A DNA stretch of 64,000 bases. Origin: CAVWSM01 sp963757805 (GTDB taxonomy: Bacteria; Actinomycetota; Actinomycetes; Jiangellales; Jiangellaceae). The DNA lies in contig CAVWSM010000021.1 of the NCBI GenBank assembly GCA_963757805.1, positions 1-64,000 on the forward strand, written 5' to 3'. The notes below the pieces were generated by a model. That model was not told where the DNA came from, did not search any database, and saw only the letters and a program-made list of their open reading frames with translations. Of this stretch, positions 30,380 to 37,474 are shown piece after piece. Position 1 is the stretch's first letter. Each line of letters starts with the position of its first letter. Both the position numbers and the translations under genes were made by a program.

Positions 30380-30493
30380 GGGTCGTCGTTGCGCGTGCCG
30401 CCGCTGGGTGGTGCGGCGGCGCATGCGCTCAGCCGGCTCCGGCGGAGCGCCACCTGCAGCAGTCAAACTTACGACTAACGAAGGCCTACGACC

Positions 30494-30937
30494 GTGCGCA
30501 CGTTCAGCCCGAAGCCTGGCGACGTCCAGCGTCAGTGGTACGTCATCGACGCCAACGACGTCGTCCTCGGCCGGCTCGCGACCCAGGCCGCGACCCTGCT
30601 CCGCGGCAAGCACAAGCCGATCTTCGCGCCGCACGTGGACACGGGTGACTTCGTCATCGTCGTCAACGCCGACAAGGTCGCCCTGACCGGCAACAAGCGC
30701 GAGCAGAAGATGGACTATCGCCACTCCGGCCGCCCGGGTGGTCTGAAGGCCACGTCCTACGACACCCTGATCGAGACCAACCCCCGCCGGGTGATCGAGA
30801 AGGCCGTCAAGGGCATGCTGCCCCACAACAAGCTGGGTCGGCAGATGCTCAAGAAGCTCAAGGTCTATGCCGGGCCGGAGCACCCGCACCAGGCCCAGCA
30901 GCCGGTGCCCTTCGAGATCACCCAGGTCGCCCAGTGA
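30494..30937 (+). CDS. rplM: 50S ribosomal protein L13
   Basis: L13 is an early large-subunit assembly protein. It is 147 residues from a GTG start, beginning MRTFSPKPGDVQRQWYVIDA. The AVKGMLPHNKLGRQMLKKLKVYAG motif is near 105-130. Its TGA overlaps the GTG start of rpsI (30934). Confidence 0.98.
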   Translation: MRTFSPKPGDVQRQWYVIDANDVVLGRLATQAATLLRGKHKPIFAPHVDTGDFVIVVNADKVALTGNKREQKMDYRHSGRPGGLKATSYDTLIETNPRRVIEKAVKGMLPHNKLGRQMLKKLKVYAGPEHPHQAQQPVPFEITQVAQ

Positions 30938-31463
30938 GCGAGGACAGCACAGTGACGGAGATCGACGTCGAGACCCCGGTCGACGAGGACGCAGTAGGCA
31001 CAGCAGCGCAGACACCGAGGCCGTGACCAGCGAGAACTTCACGAGCGAGTCCGCTCCGTCGCGGTTCTCCGCGATCGAGCCCGCTGCGGCGACCGGCCGG
31101 CGCAAGGAGGCGGTCGCCCGCGTCCGCATCGTGCCCGGCACCGGCAAGTGGCAGATCAACGGCCGCGACCTCGAGGCCTACTTCCCCAACAAGGTGCACC
31201 AGCAGCTGGTCAACGAGCCATTCACCGTCCTCGAGCTCACCGGCAAGTACGACGTCACCGCGCGCCTGCACGGCGGCGGCGTCTCCGGCCAGGCCGGTGC
31301 GCTGCGGCTGGGTGTGGCCCGCGCCCTCAACGAGGCTGACGTCGAGAACAACCGACCGTCGCTCAAGAAGGCCGGCTACCTCACCCGCGACGCGCGTGTG
31401 ACCGAGCGCAAGAAGGCCGGTCTCAAGAAGGCCCGCAAGGCGCCGCAGTACTCGAAGCGCTAA
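30934..31463 (+). CDS. rpsI: 30S ribosomal protein S9 (frame change in N-terminal extension)
   Basis: S9 contacts P-site tRNA through its C-terminal SKR tail, which is present here (APQYSKR). The core begins ATGRRKEAVARVRIVPGTG. From GTG 30934, overlapping the rplM stop, an acidic extension begins VSEDSTVTEIDVETP but meets a stop at 31024. The frame that continues into the core carries ADTEAVTSENFTSES, so one base is missing between about 30985 and 31010. Alternatively translation starts at GTG 31023 and gives a 146-residue protein. Extended N termini are usual in actinobacterial S9, which favours the frameshift reading. Confidence 0.9.
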
Positions 31464-31485
31464 GCGCCAATCACAAACCTGCACA

Positions 31486-31519
31486 AGCAGCCCCGGGGGT
31501 ATCGTCCCCCGGGGCTGCT
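31486..31519 (+). terminator. Strong hairpin after rpsI
   Basis: AGCAGCCCCGGGGG pairs with its 14-base complement across a six-base loop, 22 bases after rpsI. The following CCCATTT is a weak T-rich stretch. It is a probable terminator between rpsI and glmM. Confidence 0.8.
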
Positions 31520-31558
31520 CCCATTTCCCGGGAGAGCATCGAGAAGGGCAGCACGCGA

Positions 31559-32906
31559 GTGGGTCGACTGTTCGGCACAGACGGGGTACGGGGGCTCGCC
31601 AACCGTGAGCTGACCGCGGAGCTCGCGACCGGCCTCGCCGAGGCGGCGGCCCGCGTGCTGGCCGAAGCCGGCGCATTCGCCGGCCATCGTCCGCTCGCCG
31701 TGATCGGCCGTGATCCGCGGGCGTCGGGCGAGTTCCTCGAAGCGGCCACCGTCGCCGGGCTGGCGAGCTCGGGCGTCAACGTCGTACGGCTCGGGATCGT
31801 CCCAACCCCGGCCGCCGCATACCTGACAGGGGCGCTAGGAGCCGATGTCGGGGTCATGATCTCCGCGAGCCACAACCCCATGCCTGACAACGGCATCAAG
31901 TTCTTCGCCAAGGGCGGGCACAAGCTCGATGACGCGATCGAGGACGCCATCGAGGCGCACCTCGACGACGCTTGGGAGCGCCCCACGGGGGCTCACGTAG
32001 GGCGCGTAATGGACGACGCCGATGCATGGCGGGGCTACGTCGACCACGTCGTCGCGACCGCCCCGCACCGGCTGGACGGGCTCAAGATCGTCGTCGACTG
32101 CGCCAACGGCGCGGCCTACCGCACGGCTCCCGAGGCGCTGCGGCTGCTGGGCGCCGAGGTGGTGGCCCTGCACGCCGAGCCCGATGGCCTCAACATCAAC
32201 GACGGCTGCGGGTCCACGCACCCCGAGGACCTGCAGGCCAAGGTTGTCGAGGTCGGGGCCGACGCGGGCATCGCACACGACGGCGACGCCGACCGCTGCC
32301 TCGCGGTGGACGCCAGCGGCGCCCTGGTCGACGGTGACCAGATCCTGGCCATCCTGGCGCTCGCGCTGCGCGAACAGGGCCGGCTGCGGCACGACACCGT
32401 GGTGTCGACGGTCATGGCCAACGAGGGATTCCGGCTCGCGATGCAGGCGGCGGGAGTGACGTACGTCGATACGGCGGTGGGCGACCGCTACGTGCTGGAG
32501 GCGATGCGCGACGGCGGATTCGTCCTCGGCGGCGAGCAGTCCGGCCATGTGATTCTGCTCGACCACGCGACGACGGGTGACGGACTGCTCACCGCGGTCC
32601 ACCTGCTCTCCCGCATGGCCGCGACGGGACGATCCGCTCGCCGACCTGGCCGCCGTTGTGCAACGCCTCCCGCAGGTGCTGGTCAACGTCCCCGACGTGG
32701 ACAAGTCACGCGCCGCGACCGACGAGGCAGTCGCCGGGGCGGTCAAGGCCGCGGAAACCGAGCTCGAAGGCACCGGTCGGGTGCTGCTGAGGTCGTCGGG
32801 CACCGAACCCCTCGTCCGCGTCATGGTCGAGGCAGCGACCCAGGATCACGCCGACGAGCTGGCGCACCGCCTCGCGGCGGTCGTCAAGGAGCGCCTGGCG
32901 CTCTAA
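31559..32906 (+). CDS. glmM: Phosphoglucosamine mutase (one-base frame change)
   Basis: GlmM converts glucosamine-6-phosphate to glucosamine-1-phosphate for peptidoglycan synthesis. The phosphoserine is in ISASHNPMPDNG (about Ser104). Metal-binding Asp residues lie in AHDGDADRC. The frame breaks near 32630, where ATG(R) is followed in the other frame by DPLADLAAVVQRLPQVLVNV. One extra base explains it, and the corrected protein is 448 residues, the normal length. The C-terminal phosphate-binding loop RSSGTEPLVRVMVE is in the second frame. glmM is essential, so a sequence error is likely. Confidence 0.9.
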
Positions 32907-32916
32907 ACCGCTCGAA

Positions 32917-33153
32917 TCAGAGCTTGGTCAGTTTGGTGCTGGGAAGAGCGACCCGCAGGACCTTGCCCTCCCGGAAGTCGACCACAACAGAGCTTGCGTC
33001 ATCCGTGACGCTGACCACGCGACCCATCCCATGCCGATCGTGGTTCACCCGGTCGTCGAGCTCGTAGCGGACCGGGGGAGCGGCCTCGACGGGGGCGACG
33101 TTGAACGGGCTGTTGGGCAGGTGGCGGCGGGCAGCGGCGGGGCGAGGGCTCAT
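32917..33153 (-). CDS. Small SH3-barrel-like (CarD/UvrD-tail-like) protein
   Basis: A 78-residue protein from ATG 33153. The C-terminal half, YELDDRVNHDRHGMGRVVSVTDDASSVVVDFREGKVLRV, has the pattern of a small beta barrel that starts with a 'GDRVxHxxxGxGxV' strand-turn. This pattern is seen in CarD N-terminal domains and at the C terminus of UvrD-like helicases. The N-terminal half is Pro/Ala/Arg-rich. It converges on glmM, ten bases away. Its role is unknown. An upstream start at 33195 is possible but adds non-conserved-looking residues. Confidence 0.7.
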   Translation of the reverse strand: MSPRPAAARRHLPNSPFNVAPVEAAPPVRYELDDRVNHDRHGMGRVVSVTDDASSVVVDFREGKVLRVALPSTKLTKL

Positions 33154-33214
33154 AACTTTAGTATGCGCCCTGAAGCACGGGGCATGGACCAGCACGGACC
33201 TTTGGGTCGGCCAG

Positions 33215-34207
33215 TCAGCGGACGTGGTCGTGCATCCGCGAGACCCTTACGACCGCGTCGGCCGGTGTAACGCGGTGCCACAGGTAACGCAGGACCAGCA
33301 GGGTCAGCGTGCCCGACAGCAGCATGCCCGAGATGTTTACGACGAGCTGGGCGGCCGAGCCGACCACCTCCTCACGGACTCCGGTGGCCAGGGCCACAGC
33401 CAGCGCGCCGGCAGCGGGGACGGTCGTCACGGAGATGAAGACCCCGACCAGTGCGGACGAGCGTGCCGACGCCAGTGACAGCACGCCGATGCTGCCGGCG
33501 ATCAGGGCGACGACGAACGACCAGCGGTCGGGCGTCCAGATGAAGGCAGTCAGCGGCCGTGGTGCCTCGATGTCCGCGGCGGTGATCCAGCCCGCGGCAC
33601 GGGCGATGAGGGCCAGCAGCGTGGTCACCGCTATCGCCCACACGAATCCCAACCCGAGCAGTCGGAGGGCTCGCCGGACCAGACCCCACCGGCGCCGGAC
33701 GAGGCCGACGCTGGCCGCCGCGACGGGACTGAAGTCCGGGCTCACCACCATGGCCCCGATCACCAGGATGGGCGAGTCCAGCACGACCGCGATGCCGGCG
33801 ATGATCGTCGCCATGATCAAGAACACGTGGAACGACCACGATGGCGCCACGTCCTGCTCGACCTGAGCCACCACGGCCTGCCAGACCACGGCATCACCGG
33901 GTGCGCCCGGCGAATCCCGCTCCGCCTGGATCGCTGAGTTGGACAGCACGGTGTCGGCGTCGTCGATCGCGATGGAGCCGTCTTCTCGGATGCCGAGCGC
34001 GTCGAGGTCGCGCAGGACTGAGGTGCCCACCTCGCGGGTGACGTCTGCGAGCACGAGGTCGCCCGCCGGGGAGAGCGCCGCACCAGGCAGCTGTACGACG
34101 TTGGTCACGCCCGGATGATTGACCAAGAGCCCGAGAACGTCGTCTCGGCAACGGTCCGGAACGACCAGGCGCAGGTGCATCACGGGTGCAGTCTGCCGGA
34201 CCAGCAC
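33215..34207 (-). CDS. DUF389 family membrane protein
   Basis: A 330-residue protein. The first 90 residues are soluble (MHLRLVVPDRCRDDVLGLLVNHPGVTNVV) and look like an ACT-type domain. About six transmembrane segments follow, including SFHVFLIMATIIAGIAVVLDSPILVIGAMVVSPDFSPV, the core signature of DUF389. The family has no firmly established function. It ends with a cytoplasmic tail. It starts one base from the coaA stop and probably shares its transcript. ATG 34180 is an alternative start. Confidence 0.85.
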   Translation of the reverse strand: MLVRQTAPVMHLRLVVPDRCRDDVLGLLVNHPGVTNVVQLPGAALSPAGDLVLADVTREVGTSVLRDLDALGIREDGSIAIDDADTVLSNSAIQAERDSPGAPGDAVVWQAVVAQVEQDVAPSWSFHVFLIMATIIAGIAVVLDSPILVIGAMVVSPDFSPVAAASVGLVRRRWGLVRRALRLLGLGFVWAIAVTTLLALIARAAGWITAADIEAPRPLTAFIWTPDRWSFVVALIAGSIGVLSLASARSSALVGVFISVTTVPAAGALAVALATGVREEVVGSAAQLVVNISGMLLSGTLTLLVLRYLWHRVTPADAVVRVSRMHDHVR

Positions 34208-34208
34208 G

Positions 34209-35141
34209 TCACAGGTCGCGCAGCCAGATCGTCTGCACCGAGTGGTCCGCGCCCTTGACCAGCACCAGCGACGCCCGGTCGCGGGTCGGCGCGATGTTCA
34301 GCGTGAGGTTGGGGCCATTGACGGAATCCCAGATCTGCTCGGCCGTCGCGACGGCGGCGGAGTCGTCCAGGCCGGCGTAGCGCCGGAAGTAGGAACGAGG
34401 ATCGCTGAAGGCTGTCTCACGCAGCCGTAGGAACCGCTCGACGTACCACCGCCGCACGTCGACCGGGTCGGCGTCGACGTACAGCGAGAAGTCGAAGAAG
34501 TCGCTGACCACGGGGCCGTAATGGCCCTCGCGGTCCGGCCGTGGAGGTTGCAGGACGTTGAGCCCCTCGAAGAGCAGGATGTCCGGTCTGCGCACGACGA
34601 TGTGCTCGCCCGCGACGATGTCGTACGTGAGGTGGTCGTAGACGGGCGCCGCCACCTGCTCCCTGCCCGACTTCACGTCGGCCAGGAACCGCAGCAGGGC
34701 GCGACGGTCGTACGACTCCGGGAAGCCCTTGCGTTGCAGCAGCCCCCGCCGTTCGAGCTCGGCGTTGGGACGCAGGAAGCCGTCAGTGGTCACCAGGTCG
34801 ACCTTCGGATGCTCGGGCCAGCGGGCCAGCAGGAGCTGCAGCAGTCGCGCGGTGGTCGACTTGCCCACAGAGACCGACCCGGCGATGCCGACCACGTACG
34901 GTGTCTGCCGCGCGGCCGTGCCGAGGAACCGCGCCGTGGTCGCCCGCAGCTCTTCGGTGGCCGCCACCCGCAGGCTGAGCAGCCTGGACAGGGGGAGGTA
35001 GATCTCGACGACCTCGTCGAGGTCGATCTCGTCACCGAGCCCCCGGATCCGCTCGAGCTCGGTGGCCTCGAGGGGCAGCGGCATGGCCGACCGGCGCCTC
35101 GCCCATTCGGCGCGGTCGAGTCGTACGTACTGCCCATCCAC
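34209..35141 (-). CDS. coaA: Type I pantothenate kinase
   Basis: This kinase phosphorylates pantothenate, the first step of coenzyme A synthesis. The product is 310 residues from GTG 35141, which has a GCAGG site upstream. The P-loop GSVSVGKS is at 88-95. VDLVTTDGFLRPN and FPESYDRRALLRFL follow in family order. It is divergent from glmS; the 48 bases between the two starts must hold both promoters or an overlapping control region. Confidence 0.95.
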   Translation of the reverse strand: MDGQYVRLDRAEWARRRSAMPLPLEATELERIRGLGDEIDLDEVVEIYLPLSRLLSLRVAATEELRATTARFLGTAARQTPYVVGIAGSVSVGKSTTARLLQLLLARWPEHPKVDLVTTDGFLRPNAELERRGLLQRKGFPESYDRRALLRFLADVKSGREQVAAPVYDHLTYDIVAGEHIVVRRPDILLFEGLNVLQPPRPDREGHYGPVVSDFFDFSLYVDADPVDVRRWYVERFLRLRETAFSDPRSYFRRYAGLDDSAAVATAEQIWDSVNGPNLTLNIAPTRDRASLVLVKGADHSVQTIWLRDL

Positions 35142-35189
35142 CCTGCGATCATGACGGACCGGCCGAGCCAACCCCGTACGATGCCGAGC

Positions 35190-37040
35190 ATGTGCGGGAT
35201 CGTGGGGTACGTCGGCGCTCAGCCGGCGCTGGACGTGGTGATCGAGGGCCTGCGGCGCCTGGAGTACCGCGGGTACGACTCCGCAGGCGTCGCGCTCGTG
35301 TCCGATGGCCACCTGGCAAGCGCCAAGCGGGCGGGCAAGCTGGGCAACCTGGAGAAGGCGCTGGCCGAGCGGCCGTTGCCTTCGAGCGGCACCGGCATCG
35401 GTCACACGCGGTGGGCGACCCACGGCGGCCCGACCGACCGCAACGCGCACCCGCACCTGGACACGGCGAGCCAGTTCGCCGTGATCCACAACGGCATCAT
35501 CGAAAACTTCGCGCGGCTGCGCGGCGATCTCGAGGCGGCGGGCGTCGAACTGGTGTCCGAGACCGACACGGAGGTTGTGGCGCACCTGCTGGCCGAGGTG
35601 TGGGCCGATGTCGACGGCGATCTGGCTGAGGCACTGCGGCGGGTGTGCGGGCGGCTCGAGGGCGCGTTCACGTTGGTTGTGGTGCATGCCGGGACGCCTG
35701 GCGTCGTGGCGGCCGCCCGCCGCAACTCGCCGCTGGTCGTCGGGCGTGGCGAGGGTGAGAGCTTCCTGGCCAGTGATGTTGCCGCGTTCATGACCTACAC
35801 CCGCACCGCCGTGGAGGTCGACGACAACCAGGTGGTCGAGCTGCGGGCCGACTCGATCACGCTGACGACTTTTGCCGGGGCGCCCGTGGAGCCGCGGGAG
35901 TTCCACGTCGACTGGGATGTCGCCGCCGCCGAGAAGGGCGGCTACGACTACTTCATGCTCAAGGAGATCGCCGAGCAGCCCAAGGCTGTGGCCGACACGC
36001 TGATCGGCCGCCTGGCCCCGGAGGGCCGGTTGACGCTGGACGAGATGCGTGTGCCGGACCAGGATCTGCGTGACATCGACAAGATCATCGTCGTTGCCTG
36101 CGGGACGTCCTATCACGCCGGCCTCGTGGCCAAGTACGCCATCGAGCACTGGACGCGCATCCCCTGCGAGGTGGAGCTCGCCAGCGAGTTCCGCTACCGG
36201 GATCCCATCGTCGATCGCCAGACGCTCGTCGTCGCGATCACCCAGTCGGGCGAGACGATGGACACCCTGATGGCATTGCGGCACGCCCGCGACCAGGGCG
36301 CCCGCGTGCTGGCGATCACCAACACCAACGGGTCGACGGCGGCCCGGGAGTCCGACGCCGTGCTCTACACCCGGGCTGGCGTGGAGGTGGCCGTAGCGTC
36401 CACGAAGGCCTTTCTCACGCAGCTTGTCGCCTGCTACCTCGTTGGGCTCTACCTGGCTCAGGTGCGGGGCACCAAGTTCGGCGACGAGATCGCCTCGGTG
36501 GTGCGTGAGCTGGCCTCGATGCCGGAGGCCGTCGACCGTGTGCTGGACACCGTGGAGCCCGTGCGCGCGCTGGCCCGTGAGCTCGCCGACACCCGCTCGG
36601 TGCTGTTCATCGGGCGGCACGTCGGCTATCCGGTCGCCCTCGAGGGAGCACTCAAGCTCAAGGAGATCGCCTACATGCACGCGGAGGCGTTCGCGGCCGG
36701 TGAGCTCAAGCACGGTCCGATCGCGCTCGTCGAGGAGGGCGTACCTGTTTTCGTAGTCGTGCCCTCGCCGCGCGGCCGCTCGGTGCTGCACGACAAGATC
36801 GTGAGCAACATCCAAGAGGTACGCGCGCGCGGCGCCCGCACGGTCGTCATCGCCGAAGAGGGCGACGAGTCCGTCGAGCCGTACGCCGACCACCTGATCC
36901 GCGTCCCCGCGGTGCCGACACTGCTGCAGCCGCTGGTGTCGACGGTGCCCCTGCAGGTGTTCGCCTGCGAGATGGCTACCGCCCGCGGACACGATGTCGA
37001 CCAGCCGCGAAACCTGGCCAAATCGGTCACCGTGGAGTGA
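35190..37040 (+). CDS. glmS: Glutamine-fructose-6-phosphate aminotransferase (isomerising)
   Basis: GlmS makes glucosamine-6-phosphate from fructose-6-phosphate and glutamine, feeding GlmM. It has 616 residues. ATG 35190 was chosen because it gives MCGIVGYVG, where Cys2 becomes the N-terminal nucleophile after Met removal. The glutaminase domain covers about 1-220. Two SIS sugar-isomerase domains follow (VACGTSYHAG, AITQSGETMDTL, ALKLKEIAYMHAEAF). The C terminus DQPRNLAKSVTVE is universal. No glmS ribozyme is visible upstream. Confidence 0.97.
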   Translation: MCGIVGYVGAQPALDVVIEGLRRLEYRGYDSAGVALVSDGHLASAKRAGKLGNLEKALAERPLPSSGTGIGHTRWATHGGPTDRNAHPHLDTASQFAVIHNGIIENFARLRGDLEAAGVELVSETDTEVVAHLLAEVWADVDGDLAEALRRVCGRLEGAFTLVVVHAGTPGVVAAARRNSPLVVGRGEGESFLASDVAAFMTYTRTAVEVDDNQVVELRADSITLTTFAGAPVEPREFHVDWDVAAAEKGGYDYFMLKEIAEQPKAVADTLIGRLAPEGRLTLDEMRVPDQDLRDIDKIIVVACGTSYHAGLVAKYAIEHWTRIPCEVELASEFRYRDPIVDRQTLVVAITQSGETMDTLMALRHARDQGARVLAITNTNGSTAARESDAVLYTRAGVEVAVASTKAFLTQLVACYLVGLYLAQVRGTKFGDEIASVVRELASMPEAVDRVLDTVEPVRALARELADTRSVLFIGRHVGYPVALEGALKLKEIAYMHAEAFAAGELKHGPIALVEEGVPVFVVVPSPRGRSVLHDKIVSNIQEVRARGARTVVIAEEGDESVEPYADHLIRVPAVPTLLQPLVSTVPLQVFACEMATARGHDVDQPRNLAKSVTVE

Positions 37041-37052
37041 CCGCAGAGCCCT

Positions 37053-37072
37053 GTCTTAGGTCGTCCTAAGAC
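37053..37072. promoter_or_regulatory. Inverted repeat upstream of the LAL regulator pair
   Basis: GTCTTAGG and CCTAAGAC flank a four-base TCGT centre, a perfect 8+8 repeat 12 bases after the glmS stop. The palindrome AAGGCGCCTT (37088-37097) and another CCTTAG (37118-37123) lie between it and the next gene. It could be an operator for the small gene and LuxR regulator downstream, or a weak terminator of glmS. The A/T-rich ends and lack of a T-run favour an operator. Confidence 0.45.
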
Positions 37073-37171
37073 TGCCCTGGCCAAGATAAGGCGCCTTCCC
37101 GATGTGGCGGTGGGGGCCTTAGTCCGACTCTGAAAGTGACAACAAGAGAAGCGTCACGAAAGAGACGGACG

Positions 37172-37474
37172 ATGTCGCACCCATACGTCACAGGAATGCT
37201 CGTCGAGCAGCATCTGGACAACCTTCGCAACGAAGCCGACCGCTACCGGCTCGCTCGATCGGCCCCACGCCAGTCCTGGCTGAGCAGGCTCCGCCGTTCC
37301 CTGGCCTCGGCCCGCACGGCCCCGGCCGCTCCGGCCGCGCCCACACGGCCCGCCGAGACGGTGGAGCCGGCAGCTCCGATCATCGTTCCGGCTGAGCGCC
37401 CCACCGTTCCGGGGCAGCGTGCTGGCTCGCCCGAGTACATCTCCCAGGAGGAAGAGTCGGGCGTCTCGCGGTGA
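37172..37474 (+). CDS. Small protein coupled to LuxR regulator, unknown function
   Basis: A 100-residue protein from ATG 37172. The N-terminal third (MSHPYVTGMLVEQHLDNLRNEADRYRLAR) looks like one amphipathic helix. The rest is Ala/Pro-rich and probably disordered, ending SPEYISQEEESGVSR. An in-frame start at 37136 would add 12 basic residues and is less likely. Its last codons overlap the GTG start of the downstream regulator, so the two are coupled. I do not recognise the family. It might be a target or partner of that regulator. Confidence 0.7.
   Translation: MSHPYVTGMLVEQHLDNLRNEADRYRLARSAPRQSWLSRLRRSLASARTAPAAPAAPTRPAETVEPAAPIIVPAERPTVPGQRAGSPEYISQEEESGVSR

Noticed and set aside
35142..35189. 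A glmS ribozyme upstream of glmS
   Set aside because: The gap between coaA and glmS is only 48 bases, too short for the ribozyme, and actinobacteria do not carry it.
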